Shown: positions 1 through 10,905, numbered from the stretch's first letter. The stretch is DNA of 64,000 nt from Galaxea fascicularis (GCA_948470475.1 OX419342.1:11022508-11086507), one strand, 5' to 3'. The notes: generated by a model from the letters alone, not told the origin. Made by a program: numbers and translations.

Positions 1-120
1 TACTAATAATACACTTGAAAAAATTACTCGATTGTGATTGGCTGAGAGCAGTGCAGTTCAAGTGTAACAAAGTGCAGAAAGTGTAACACCAGTGCAAAAA
101 AGTGTAACACGAGTGCAAAT

Positions 121-410
121 TTCAACGAAGATTTCCGAAGTTAAAACGAAGACTCGAAGACTTCCGAACACCAACCGATGTATTTCGAAGACCGCCGAAT
201 ATCGTGCGAAATCTTCCGAGGATTTCCGAAGACCACACGAACATTTTCGGAGATCGCCGAACACTTCCGAAGATCACCCGAACACTTCTGAAGATTGCCG
301 AAGATGACCCGAACACTACCGAAGATTGCCGAAGATGACCGAACAGTTCCGGTGATCTCTGGATATTTTCGAAGCTTCCCCAAGTTTCAGAAGATCGAGG
401 GCAATGCCTT
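121..410. repeat. Degenerate short tandem repeat rich in CCGAA
   Basis: The stretch is built from imperfect units of about 12-16 bp based on GAAGATNNCCGAACAC, so CCGAA or CCGAAG recurs many times. Several frames on both strands stay open because of the low-complexity composition. These frames look like repeat artefacts: they have no start context and their translations are monotonous. Just upstream (65-117) a second short motif, AGTGTAACAC alternating with AGTGCAAA, repeats about four times. Confidence 0.6.
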
Positions 411-487
411 CTGCGTACCTCAGTAGTCAATGTATGGGTTTGAAGCTTTATAAGTAGTCTATTTTTTCAAGTGCATCATTAATAAGT

Positions 488-493
488 AATCAC

Positions 494-541
<48 letters not shown>

Positions 542-598
542 TCAAAGACCACAAATTGTACTCGCCCTACGGGCTCGTGCAATTTTGTTGGTCTTTGA

Positions 599-634
<36 letters not shown>

Positions 635-655
635 TCGGAATCATGTGATTACCTA
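488..655. repeat. Long foldback (inverted repeat) element
   Basis: The left arm starts with AATCACATGAT and runs through GCACGAGTAAATTTTTTCAA to the CAAAGACCA motif. The right arm is its near-perfect reverse complement, ending in AATCATGTGATT. The two arms are about 65-70 bp each and surround a short centre containing the palindrome-like ACTCGCCCTACGGGCTCG. It is probably a non-autonomous foldback or MITE. No target duplication was fixed with certainty. Confidence 0.65.
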
Positions 656-1088
656 TACTAATCTATTACCTCTTTTATACAAATGCACGCTATAATCCTG
701 TTTCAAAAAACTTAAGTGAAGTAAAGTACAAAAGAAACGTTTTAGCTGACACGTTGCCAAGCCAAGTATTGTTCTCAGGCGATTAACTCCTTTTTTAACC
801 AACCACTGTACTTCTGTGCTGCATACCCCAAATTTTCAAACTGGCACGCTTCATCAGTGTTACTTAAATCAAAGTACTGTGTTCTCACTGCGCCACTCAA
901 ACTTGCCCTGTATTCATTCTGACAAAAACTTCCTTCCCTTAATTTACAGTACACCAAGTTCAAAAGCGCAAGGTTAATAACTTACTCCTAGCCAGCACAT
1001 GTACCCCATGGGTACCTATTTTTGTATAGTCCAGTAACATTCTCTTAGTGTTTACAAAATGGTGTCACACGGTAGGATATTCTGAACA
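656..1088. other. No gene recognised
   Basis: Nothing coding is supported here. The last part lies where the 5' LTR and primer-binding site of the following Gypsy element should be, but no match to the sequence after its integrase (from about 5352) could be seen, so an LTR cannot be called. Confidence 0.4.
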
Positions 1089-1890
1089 GTGAAAGCATTG
1101 CAAGCGGGCGCAAAAAGTACAAAGATGGCCGAGAAAGATTCACGCACTCCTGGTCCGTTAGTACTGGATGCACAAGCATCGGAAAATTGGAGAAAATTGC
1201 TCATGCAGTTTGAAATTTATCTTGTGGGGAAAGGGAAGGATGAAAAGCTGGACAAACTGAAGGTAAACATGCTGCTTCATTGTGCTGGTCCGGAAGCTAT
1301 TGAGGAGCATAGTAATTTCGTTTTCAACGAGGGAGAAAGAAACGAGCGCTACGCAGATGTTTGCAAGAAGTTTAAAGAATTATGTGAATGGGCTAGGAAT
1401 GTTATCTAGGAGCGGTTAGTGTTTAATCAGCGGAATCAGAAAGAGGGAGAGAGGATTGATAACTTTGTGAGTGAGCTTAAGAGATTGTCTCTAACATGTG
1501 AATTTGGAGACTTACGAGATTCGTTGATTAGAGATCGCATTGTTGGTGGAGTATTATCGGATGAATTGAGAGGAGAATTGCTTAAAAAGCCAAATCTCAC
1601 TCTACAGAATACTCGTGATTATTGTAGAACATTTGAGGCGGCTGGATTGCAGAAGTTCAAGGTTAACTTGCCAAGGAACACGAGTACCGAACGTCCATCA
1701 GCAATTCACTCTGTAAAAAATCTAAGGGACAGAACAGAACAACTGCACGTTCTTGTAAGTTCTGTGGCTACAAGCACCCATTTACTCAGCCAAGTAGATG
1801 CCCTGCATTTGGACAAAGGTGGATAAAGTGTAAGAAAGAGGGACACTTTGCACAGGTTTGCAAAGGGAATGTCAAGAAAGACGCACAAGT
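1089..1890 (+). pseudogene. Gypsy gag, interrupted
   Basis: Two open blocks (1089-1409 and 1419-1826) lie in the same frame, separated by an in-frame TAG at 1407-1409. The first ATG-like position is weak, and an internal ATG follows at about 1125. The sequence is a typical charged, helical retroelement capsid. Downstream, in a shifted frame near 1828-1870, a CCHC-like zinc knuckle (C-KKEGHFAQV-C) is readable, as expected at the end of gag. The break before the knuckle and the stop mean that it cannot make a normal Gag. Confidence 0.7.
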
Positions 1891-2012
1891 GGACTCGGTG
1901 GAACAAGAGAACCCCTTTGGTGAAGGCCTTGAAGAAGATGTAGGATGTACACACATATCTTAGATCTGTTGAGCTGGGAAGTATTTCTGACAGCAGAAAG
2001 ACAAACAAGAGC

Positions 2013-2420
2013 TTGATTACCGTTAAGATTGCAGGAAGAGATGTTCGGATCAAAGCAGACACCGGTGCCGAAGCTACAGTTATCCCGTACCACTTGTACA
2101 AGGAAATTACGAAGAAGCCTCTTCAAAAGATCCAACAGCCCTTGAAAGGTTGGCTTGCAAAGAAACCCATACATCCAGCTGGCTGTATATCTCTTCCAAC
2201 TCAGTACAAGAACCCAAAGCTGAATCTGTTGCATTTTGTTGTGGAAGGAAACTTCACACCGTTGCTGGGCTGTGATGCCTGTCTGGATCTGGAAGTGCTT
2301 AAATTTATGAATCTTCAACTGATAGATACACCAGAGCCATGTAAAGCTAGTCCAGAAGCATCAGGACAGGTTGGAGGTGTGAGTAGTTTTAAGAATGACC
2401 AAGTGCTGAGTGAATATTAA
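2013..2420 (+). pseudogene. Gypsy aspartic protease region
   Basis: The block begins with VKIAGRDVRIKADTGAEATV, which contains the retropepsin DTG active-site triad followed by the usual small hydrophobic residues. It would cleave the Gag-Pol polyprotein as a homodimer. The frame closes at a TAA at 2418-2420, 45 bases before the RT block opens in the next readable frame. In active elements this region is usually continuous with RT, so the stop is probably a lesion. Confidence 0.75.
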
Positions 2421-2465
2421 GACTGTTTTGCTGACAAGCCTGGTAAACTACCAAACAAAGTCCAT

Positions 2466-3767
2466 TTGGAGATTGACCCCGCAGTTCCCCCAGTGATCTA
2501 CCCTCCAAGAAAGATACCGGTTGCCCTGCTTGAACCAACACGAGAAAAGCTCAAAGAGATGGAAGAAGATGGTATTATTGTTATAAAGGAGGAGCACACG
2601 CCATGGGTGTCATCTATGGTAGTTATTGACAAGAGAAAAACCAAAGATAAACACACTCCTCCATCGAAGGACAATGTCCGAATTTTCATCGACCCAAGGG
2701 ATTTAAACAGGGCACTTAAACGACCCCATTATCCAATGGCTACTGTGGAAAAGGTGGCAAGTCGTATTTCAGGTTCAAAGATCTTCACCTCCCTTGATGC
2801 CTGCAGTGGGTACTGGCAACTCCAATTAAATGATGAGAGTTCCAAGCTCCTAACATTCAACACTCCTTGGGGGCGTTACCGATTCACGAGACTCCCTTTT
2901 GAGATTTCATCTGCACCTGAAATTTATCAAAGAAAGATGGACAGAATGTTTGAAGGGGTTCTTATGGAGATTATAGTGGATGATTTCCTGATAAATGGTG
3001 AAGATCAAAGAGACATTGATCAGAAGTTGAGAGCACGGCTTAACAGAAGCAGAGAAGTAGGTTTGAAGTTCAACCCGAACAAAGTGAAACTCAGAGTCCC
3101 AGAAGTAAGCTATGTTGGACACATACTCTCATCAGAGGGGTTGAAACCAGACCCTGAGAAGGTTCGAGCCATTAATGAAATGCCGCCACCCAAAGACAAG
3201 GAAGGTGTTCTCAGGATATTAGGAACACTCAACTACCTAGACAAGTTCATTGAGCATAAAGCTGATCTACAAGGACCCATCTCACAGCTTACTCGGAAAG
3301 ATACAGCATTTGTGTGGGAGAAACCACAACAAGACGCCTTTGACAGCCTAAACTCTGTCATCACTACTGCACCTGTGCTTGCCTATTCCGACAACAATAA
3401 CGAAACAGTGTTAAATGTGGATGCAAGTAGCACTGGACTTGGTGCAGTGATAATGCAAGAAGGTAAACCAATTGCATTCAGATCAAAAACACTAACTGTC
3501 AGTGAGGGCAGATATGCCAACATACAGAGAGAAATGCTAGCTATTGTATGGGGGGCACAGAAATTTCACACCTATGTGTATGGGCGAAGAGTTGTTGTTG
3601 AAACTGACCATAAACCGCCAGAGTCCATATTCAAGAAACCGCTTAATGATTCCCCTCCCAGGCTACAAAGGATGCTTCTAAAACTCACCAAGTATGATCT
3701 TGATGTGAAGTATGTTCCTGGAAAGCAGCAAGTCCTCTCAGACTGTCAGCAGAGCACCCCTCGGTGA
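2466..3767 (+). pseudogene. Gypsy reverse transcriptase and RNase H
   Basis: The 433-residue block carries RT motifs in order: RIFIDPRDLNRAL, a TSLDACSGYWQL block (first catalytic Asp), FTRLPFEISSAPE, then EIIVDDFL as the catalytic core, where active relatives usually have YxDD. FNPNKVKL and YVGHILSSEGLKPDPEK follow. RNase H follows with LNVDASSTGLGAVIMQ, REMLAIVWG and VETDHKP. The tether end, near LSDCQQSTPR, is out of frame and the run stops at 3767. The changed residue before VDD and the missing link to integrase argue for a dead copy. Confidence 0.85.
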
Positions 3768-4047
3768 CACTGAACTGTAGTGTTTCTAGACCTGTCAGTC
3801 ATTTATGCAAATGACCCACGCGGTCTCGGAGAGAGCTGTTTTTGGTATCTAGCCATCATGTCTGAGTAAATGTCGTTGTGTTCAGACAACTGGTTTACGA
3901 GTGTTTATTTAAACGTAAACACCACATGAACCAGTCAGTCAACTTGAAGATGTCATCGGAGTTAACCTTGTTGATGAACTAGCATTTGAGAGTAGTACAC
4001 TGAAGAAATTCAAAGACACTTCAAGCGTTGATGAGACTTCCAGAGTA
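3768..4047 (+). other. Gypsy RT-integrase junction, disrupted
   Basis: In intact relatives the polyprotein runs straight from RNase H into the integrase zinc-binding domain. Here about 280 bases separate the readable blocks. The first two thirds (to about 3925) do not look like retroelement coding sequence and may be a small insertion. Coding-like sequence resumes in a frame close to that of the integrase. Confidence 0.4.
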
Positions 4048-5340
4048 GTGATGGATTATGTCATGAAAGGCTGGCCAGCGAAAAAAGAGCAAGTTGATGA
4101 CATTGCCAGGGAGTTCTGGAACTTCAGAGAAGAGTTGAGTGTCGAAGATGGGCTGTTGTTTAAATCTGACAGACTTTTTGTCCCAAGACTAATGAGAGCT
4201 GAAATGCTGGATGAAATTCATGGAGCACACCTTGGGGAAAACAAAAGTCTTTTCTTTGCTAGGCACTATGTTTTCTGGCCATCGATGACTACTCAAATTA
4301 AAGACAGAGTCAACTCCTGTCCTATTTGTAATGCTTTTCGAAACCAACAGCAGAGAGAGTCGTTGCATCCACATGACATCCCAGGATTACCATGGCAAGT
4401 TGTTGGGACTGATTTGTTTGAATATGTAGGTAAAACCTACCTACTGGTCACTGACTTCTATTCAAAGTACTTTGAAATAGAGCTACTTCACCAGAAAAGT
4501 GCTGCCTGTGTTATCAACAACCTTAAGAAGATATTTGCAAGGTTTGGAATCCTGGATGAGGTCGTGAGTGATAATGGTTCACAGTACAGTCATACCAGAA
4601 ATCTATTCAACAGTACCCATGAGTTCAAAGAATTTGCCAAAGAGTGGGGATTTCGCCATACTACAAGCTCACCTGAGTACCCACAATCGAATGGTCCAGC
4701 AGAAAGGACAGTGCACACTGCAAAACGTATCCTGAAGAAGGCTGAAGCAGACCAGAAGGACCCGTTTGAGGGGCTGCTCAAGTATCGCAATACACCTTTC
4801 CAAGATATAGATGCGTCACTGGTACAGTTACTGATGAGTCGGCGGAAACGAACAATGATACCGACTTATCGACGTCTGTTGTTACCCCAAGCAGGGGACC
4901 CTGACCGAGTTGTGAAAGCACTTTAACTTCGTCAAGGCATTTCTAACAGGAACTATGACAAACAGAGTAGAGACTTGCCTCCACTTGAGGTGGGGGACAA
5001 AGTGCGAATTCGTCCAAATCGGGAACAACAGTGGCGCAAAGCAGAGGTGTTACCAAGGTCGCATCGCCTGGAAGATGAACAAGGGCGGATCTACAGAAGA
5101 GATAGGAGACAGATTATCTCAGTCCCAAATGATCAAACCATGCATCCACAACTGCGTGATGCTGTGGCTTCCCAGCTTGACGGTTTCCCCACAAGTTCAA
5201 ATTTACCTGACACTGAAGAACCATCACTCAGAAAAGAAGATGCACCTGCGAGAACCACAGTGCGAGTACAAAATTCACCAATTACCACGAGACCTGGCCG
5301 ACAAGTCAGGGAGCCGGAAAGACTCATTGAATCCTGTTAG
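4048..5340 (+). pseudogene. Gypsy integrase
   Basis: The H2C2 zinc-binding module (HGAHLG... RH ... CPIC) is followed by the DDE core: Asp in VGTDLFEY, Asp in VVSDNGSQY and Glu in GPAERTVH. It would join element DNA to host DNA in the nucleus. The frame is closed by a TAA at 4924-4926 but continues in the same frame from about 4975 with VGDKVRIRP, a typical GPY/F-like C-terminal region, to the TAG at 5338-5340. The in-frame stop is the only evident lesion in this module. Confidence 0.85.
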
Positions 5341-5500
5341 AGGGGAGATGTTGTAATGTCACTGACCAGACCTCGGGCTCATAGGCCCCTGTCTGTTTAG
5401 GGGGGACGCCCCTAACTTTGAGGAGCGGCCATGTTGAGTTTTTTGTTTGTAGTCTCGGTTAATGCGGTCTACTTGATACTAGCATCTCTCATACAATTCC
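5341..5500 (+). repeat. Possible 3' LTR start of the first Gypsy element
   Basis: Sequence after the integrase begins TGTTGTAATG just downstream of a purine-rich tract, as an LTR would. It contains GGGGACGCCCC-like short palindromic GC runs. The end of the repeat could not be defined because no second copy was seen. Confidence 0.3.
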
Positions 5501-5566
5501 CTAAGAAGGTCTCCTCCTAAGGGATAGCGCATATTTGTAAACCGAACCTGTAAAACACATCTTCAA

Positions 5567-5825
5567 TTGCTCCTATACCGAGTTCCGCCACCCACCATCT
5601 TGGAAAGCCTGTGAGAGATATCAACAAACATCTCCGCCCTATTTCCCTGATTGTGGTTTTATCGAAGATAGCCGAGGAGTTTGTCGTTGAGGACGTTATA
5701 ACACCCATGCTAAAAAAGATTGCTGACAACTAGTATGGAGCTATCCCTTGGTCATTAACCACACATGCGCTAATTAGTATGCTTCGATCGTGGACCAAAC
5801 ACACCGATGGAACCGGATCATTAAA
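5567..5825 (+). pseudogene. Non-LTR retrotransposon RT fragment
   Basis: Reading + strand, the translation contains NKHLRPISLIVVLSKIAEEF and later YGAIPWSLTTHALISMLRSW. This matches the LRPISL...K..E......QYG...G.STTHAL block of non-LTR (CR1/RTE-like) reverse transcriptases. A stop interrupts it just before YGAIP. It is an isolated piece of RT with no ends recognised, so it is a dead LINE scrap. Confidence 0.6.
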
Positions 5826-8159
5826 TCAACTCGTTCTTAGAATTTGTAACCTTTGTCCTTGGATACCGTTTTGACCACTGCTCAGCGGGCTCGCCCAAAT
5901 GGAGCAGTTATGAAGTTGAGAGCCTGTGCAATTTACTAACTCGCTTTACCGATTCAAATTTAACTTATTCGTCAGTGGTGCTGGAAAGCGGCTCACTCCA
6001 AGAAACAAACGGTTGCTCGCAGTTGTTTCTCTCTCGGGAAGCGTAGGAGAAACCAACTGCTCGCAGGATACGAAGTGATAGACCATTTTGTGATACACGT
6101 GCCCTTACGTTGAACTTCAAACTGAATTCAAACCATCACAGCTAGATTGCGTTTCCGTTTTAATGCCAATCGTACCAGAACGTATTGTGCTGGAATTAGA
6201 TGGCGGATTTCATTCACCAACTGTCAGACCATTTTGATACCACTGCCTTCAGTCAGTCAACCATCAATTTCAGTCACCACCCTCGCCAATCTCTAGAGAC
6301 ACAGATAACAATGGTGAAACAAACATTGGTGGACGAACCACCCCTAGTTTAAAGACAGGGCTGACGTACCATCATTCCAAATTCACGCTCCTAAGAATTC
6401 AAATCGTTTGATTAGCTTATCAAAGTCAAGTGTCAGATACCGAGATACTGCCATCTACAATACTGAGTTTTCTCGAGCTATTCACGGTCATCGAAAAAAA
6501 TTAAAGAAAGAACAAATATGTGGCCTTACCCGACTGCAGACTCTTGATTTTTTTTTTCGTTTTGGGCAGGTCGCTGACAATGTTTTTTTTTCGAATACAA
6601 TTTAACAGGTTGGTTTTGCCTCACCAGCGAAAAAGTATTCCTTTCGCTTTATTTCTGGCGCTTTTGAGGAGTTTGAAGTGCTCAAAATGCTTTCAAATGT
6701 GTAGAATCTTCTTTTTTCCCGGAGACAGACCGCAAAAATAAATGATAACATGTAATGATAAAGTAACAAGAGGCCCAGGGACGTTCACATGGGATGCGTT
6801 GATGGTGGCCCTGTATTCTGTAATTGCTCCAAAATTTCAAGTGTGTGTTGGCAGCGCATTTATTTTTGTTGGTTCTTTTGAGCATGAATGAAGTCATTTC
6901 GGTGTCTTGCATTTCGCATAGCTGTGGAGAGTGAATGTTACAATACTCAGTGTTTCGATTTAGGCTTATTTTTATCGTGGAGTGACATGTCATGATAATC
7001 TTTACAACGTTTAGTGGGTCCAGATGAAGGTTTCCAACTAGCTGTTTACCATTTATTATGTGTGCTTCTTTGTCAATGATGATGTAAGAATTAAGGCTTC
7101 CATATGAAGCATGATTTTTCTCCTTACCAAATATTGGAAAAATTTCTTCACAGCCCCATACATTAATTATACATGCATTACTGTCATACAAACGAGTAGA
7201 GCTTGAGTCAAAAAGCACGTATAATGTGCGGAAATCTTGCAGCGCTATTTGTATTCTGGTTACGCCATATTAGCATATTGGATATCACAACACATAACCA
7301 CAACACGGATGATCGACAAAAGTAACGCTTTTCTACTGGAAACCAATTGTATAAGTATCATAGTGTGTGAAAGTCACTTGAAATTTCGTGTTTAGACAAA
7401 GTCAGTTTGATAATAGTCGGCTTTGTTATTTGTAACCAGCTTGTACATCCTAGCCAAACAACCCACGATAGGCGATGGGTCTTAATTGTGAGCATCAACT
7501 GATGTGAAACGTGTAGTCGAAAGAAAGGCTGAAAAGGATTTCCACTTTAAAGCCAAGCGTATGAATCACCATAATTTACTGACGACTGTTGTAAATTAGC
7601 TCGCTACGGAAATGTTGACGCTGCTTTTCGATGAGGTGATCCACCTAAAACTCGAAAAAAAGTATCCAGAGGTCTTCTTCCGTGCATCACACAAACTTTG
7701 AAAGCTTGATCAACCAGATAAACGAAGATGCATCTTGAAAGACAACAGGCCCCAAAGACAACACCCAACAAGGGGAACCAGCGAAAACAGCTCAATGTGT
7801 ATTTCGTCCTAGGTGTACTTACAAAAACGTGCCAATCAAAAATAGTCGAAGCCAATGAAATCACGCAATAAGACAAAACGTCCCAAGGGAGTTCTTTTTC
7901 TGAACAAAAGGAATTCGGACACGAATTTTCAACGTGGGTCTGCCATCGGCTCCCACGTAACAATCCGTTTGACATCACACTTTATTTACACCACCCAAAG
8001 AAGACTATTTGTAAATGTGAAAACTATATTGTGTCGATATTTACTAGCATAGTTAATTAACATTCGGTATAGTGCATATTTAAGTCGTCTGTTATTTATG
8101 CGTGCGTCAGTTGCATTCGACACATAACATCATTCATAATTTACACCCTGGAAATTTAA
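5826..8159. other. Long stretch without a supported gene
   Basis: No recognisable protein, RNA gene or complete repeat was found. The longest open stretch (minus strand, 7218 to 6682, 178 residues) has no family resemblance that I can name. A short direct repeat TGCTCGCAG occurs twice near 6013-6066 around a GAGAAAC pair. Base composition is AT-rich and intergenic in style. Confidence 0.5.
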
Positions 8160-8209
8160 TGCACTTGTCATCGGCTTCCCCGTGGGGCTGACCCCCGGGC
8201 CAACCAGGG
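8160..8209 (+). repeat. Left copy of a GC-rich inverted repeat around the Polinton
   Basis: The sequence GCACTTGTCATCGGCTTCCC and the following GTGGGGCTGACCCCCGGGCC match, in reverse orientation, 29979-30028 with about 45 of 50 identical positions. It lies about 1 kb outside the left Polinton end while the other copy is only about 30 bp outside the right end. This fits an older inverted-repeat element of about 1.1 kb into which the Polinton inserted. Confidence 0.5.
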
Positions 8210-9172
8210 GGGTTGTAAAAACAGTCTAGCAAACTTGAGGAATTTCCTCAGGGGTCGGGTAATCTTGCAAGACAAAGTCCCCTGGGTGAGGCGTCTTTCA
8301 GCAGATTATCTCCCTGTCATCCCCTTCACATATGAATAGGGAAACTTTTTGAGCGCTGTCTGGGAATGATTTCAACAAATTATATTAGACAACAAAAAGA
8401 TGATATCTTTAATGCTCATCAGAAGTCCCATAGTGACACACCAGCACCAGCGGCGCTGACACTAGTGTTGTTGATAAGAATCACATTAAAATTGTTTTCA
8501 TGAAACTCTGCTTCTTCTTCTGTAATTTGCATACATTCACCATGATACCAAATGTTGCAATTTGAAAGTAACGAAATAAAAGTAGTCAAATATTCTCTGT
8601 AAGCTGGCATCACGTGCAAGGGCCACCACTTTCTTGGATTTTCCAAATACAACAAGAACCTAAAGAGTTTGAAAGTTCCATTTTGAATGATTAATCGTGT
8701 GCAAAACATCAGGAAAATCATGACAAAGCAAAAGTTATACAAAGTATTAATACAATAAGCAAGAGAGAAAACAATGAAGTCTTCGCTGCCGGGATTAAAC
8801 GATGGCATTTTAAAACAAAGGATTCAACCAGCTTTTCTCACCTTCATTAGCTCCATTGTGCTACAAAACCGAAAGAACACAGAGGGGCTTCCTAAAGGCG
8901 TCTGGGTATTTTACAAGATGGCGGAACACTCATTTCGAGACCCTGTCCGTTTATCCAATATTGCGGCAAAACTGTTCCAAGGCTTCAAATGAGGCTTTTT
9001 TACAGCCAAATTCCCAATTTTCAGCGCCATGTATGGGTTTAGAAGTGTCAAATCCCCGTCATATCCCCGTGGTTGCCTTCCTGTGATTTTACAAACTTGT
9101 GAATTCCCCCACTCCCTAATCTTTGATCGTAAAACAATGTCGAGATTTTCCCCTACCCTTGGGCAAAGAATT
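8210..9172. other. Flank between outer repeat and Polinton, no gene recognised
   Basis: Short open frames exist but none is recognisable. Near 9051-9072 there is another piece with the CCCCGTCATATCCCCGTGG flavour that also appears just right of the Polinton (about 29970-29990), supporting the idea that both flanks belong to one interrupted repeat. Confidence 0.35.
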
Positions 9173-9178
9173 CCATCC
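9173..9178. repeat. Polinton target-site duplication, left copy
   Basis: CCATCC immediately precedes the terminal inverted repeat, and the same CCATCC follows the right terminus at 29949-29954. A 6-bp duplication is the size known for Polinton/Maverick integration. Confidence 0.85.
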
Positions 9179-9327
9179 AGTAGTATAATAGTTGGGGGTA
9201 CCAAACCATTTTCAATGATTTGCTACCAACCCAACCTTATACTACTTTCCATTTGTGGTTACATAAAATGATTTCATATAATTATTACATCAAATGATTT
9301 TATATTATAATTTCACTGTTTCCCCTC
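9179..9327 (+). repeat. Polinton left terminal inverted repeat
   Basis: The first 137 bp (to 9315) match the reverse complement of the right end with a single C/T difference. The left copy then skips about 29 nt present on the right, consistent with loss between two ATTTCA microhomologies, before matching again at CTGTTTCCCCTC. The outer 68 bp are themselves palindromic: the tip AGTAGTATAA and a GTTGGG run are mirrored by CCCAACCTTATACTACT near 9230-9246. Confidence 0.9.
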
Positions 9328-9435
9328 TCCAATCTCCTCTCCTCTCTCACAATGATTAAACTATATTATAAAAAATTAAACTGCGTTTGTTTAAAATATG
9401 AAAATATATAAAAATAAAATATATAGTTATAGTAT

Positions 9436-9978
9436 ATGTGTGATAAGGTTATTCACGATGAATTAAAGAATATGGAAGAGACTATATGTCCTTTTTGTTA
9501 TCGACAATTAGTAGATGTTAAAAATATTGTGAGAGTTGTTGAGTCATGCTGTAGTAAACAAGAGATTATAAACAACAGTGGTATGAATGTTTGTAAAAAT
9601 TGTGGAATCATACAATATTATAATTATCATAAAGATTATATTGATTTCAATGAAAATAAATACAAAATAAGGAAAAAATCAGTTTATATCAGAAAATATC
9701 ATCTAAATAATATTCTGATTGACATTTGTAGTCGAAATAATATACAGCTTCAACATTCAGACAGATTTAAAAAAATTGAAATATTTGATAAAATTAATAA
9801 AGTCATTCCAAAATTAGGTCACAATCGAAAAAGAATAATTTCAATCAAATACATGTTAAAACAAATATTTGATATGTTAAAAATTGATTACAAAAATATA
9901 GAAATCACAAAAAGTGCAATGACATTGAAAATTTATGATGATTATTGGAATGATATTAAAAAGTTGATTAATCTCTGA
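9436..9978 (+). CDS. VLTF-3-like late transcription factor (Polinton gene)
   Basis: This 180-residue protein has two Cys pairs, CPFC at residues 19-22 and CKNC at about 53-56, forming a zinc-ribbon-like N-terminus. Next comes an aromatic basic stretch (YIRKYHLNN) where the poxvirus/NCLDV VLTF-3 family has its YKRxNHF signature. The C-terminal SIKYMLKQIFDML...MTLKIYDDYW region resembles the end of that family. VLTF-3 proteins direct transcription of viral late genes. The frame is intact, starts at ATG after an AT-rich leader, and converges on the next gene with an 11-bp overlap. The assignment is by motif memory only. A zinc-binding protein of another kind is possible. Confidence 0.6.
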   Translation: MCDKVIHDELKNMEETICPFCYRQLVDVKNIVRVVESCCSKQEIINNSGMNVCKNCGIIQYYNYHKDYIDFNENKYKIRKKSVYIRKYHLNNILIDICSRNNIQLQHSDRFKKIEIFDKINKVIPKLGHNRKRIISIKYMLKQIFDMLKIDYKNIEITKSAMTLKIYDDYWNDIKKLINL

Positions 9979-10408
9979 ATATTTTATCATATTTTTCAGA
10001 AGCTTTGTTAATTGTTGGGCATAGATCTGTTATCATTTCATCTAGTTGTTGTAGATAATTCATGAATGATACGTCATTGTATTCGATACCTCTTAAAAAT
10101 GATTTCAATTTTATTATGACCTTTTCATAATTTTGAAATGCAAATGTACACATGTTGACTTTGGTATTGAGATTGCTTTTTGTCATATAGCCTTGAATTA
10201 TGATTCCAGGAGCGGATATTGATGATAGGATTATAGGATTCAAAGTTATAGAACCGGCTATTGTTCCGGAACTTACCAATCCTAAAGAAACCATATTAAG
10301 TGTTAGTTTAATACGGTTTAGTTTTTTGTATTTCCATTGGTAACATGTATATTCTTTGTGATAAGCTTTATATAATTTTTTTAATTCAGTTATTTCAGCC
10401 TCACTCAA
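9968..10408 (-). pseudogene. Small membrane-segment protein of the Polinton
   Basis: The readable frame has a charged N-terminal helix, a hydrophobic central stretch (residues about 38-75, NMVSLGLVSSGTIAG and PIILSSISAPGIIIQGYM) that could form one or two membrane segments, and a helical C-terminus. Coding-like sequence continues upstream in frame to about 10465 but reaches a TGA without an ATG. The first listed residue comes from a TTG, so the true start is lost or lies across a frame change. No known function is claimed. Confidence 0.5.
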
Positions 10409-10474
10409 TTTTTGATCAATATGATTGAAAACAAATATGTCTTTCTTTTCGATAGATTTTTTAAATGAAAGAGA

Positions 10475-10905
10475 TCATATATATGGTTTATATAATAAAT
10501 GTTTTATGGATACAGTATACGATTCCTGATATTTGTCCACATGGAGAATTCTTACGGAAAAAGTTATTTGTTTTATGCTCTGGAATAGCATATGAATATC
10601 CTCTATCCAGTGAATGATCAATAAAAAATCTACCAAATGCATCATGCAGTATGCTATGTGTATGCAAAACATCAGACCATCCAAACATTTTTTCAAGAAT
10701 GGGTGTTAACCAACGGTTACCTGGTCCAATTAATCCAATTTCATTATTATTCAATTAGAGTATTTCACTTATTTTCATAATTTTATTAAAATGTTTAATG
10801 TATAAATATTGATATACTAAAGCAGATTTCAAAATAACATCATTAATATCTGGATGTTTTTTTTGTTTCTTCCAAAAAATTTTCAATAGATTTGATTATG
10901 TATTT
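10475..10905 (-). pseudogene. GPGN/HD-motif protein, possibly phospholipase-like
   Basis: The minus-strand reading contains IGPGNRWLTPILEKMFGWSD followed by THSILHDAFGRFF and a GYSYAIPEH segment. A GPGN glycine loop followed by a His-Asp pair recalls the calcium loop and catalytic HD of secreted and parvovirus-type phospholipase A2 domains, but the spacing and missing cysteines make this tentative. Upstream coding-like sequence (to about 10905) is joined in frame through a TAA at about 10755-10757 and a further frame change. It is a broken gene between the membrane protein and the short fibre gene. Confidence 0.4.

Larger units (their letters stand above)
1089..5340 (+). mobile_element. Decayed Gypsy-type (Ty3) retrotransposon
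   Basis: The order gag, aspartic protease, reverse transcriptase/RNase H, integrase on one strand is that of Ty3/Gypsy elements. Each module is recognisable but interrupted by stops or frame changes (details in the gene entries). A purine-rich stretch AGAGGGGAGATG at about 5340-5351 followed by TGTTGTAATG looks like a polypurine tract and the first bases of a 3' LTR. A matching 5' LTR was not found, so the element is probably an old truncated copy. Confidence 0.85.

Noticed and set aside
656..1088. 5' LTR of the first Gypsy element
   Set aside because: No match to the sequence after the integrase, so the LTR pair cannot be supported.
6682..7218. Minus-strand 178-residue open frame
   Set aside because: No domain, splice or start support and no repeats in common with known genes. 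Left as unexplained open sequence.
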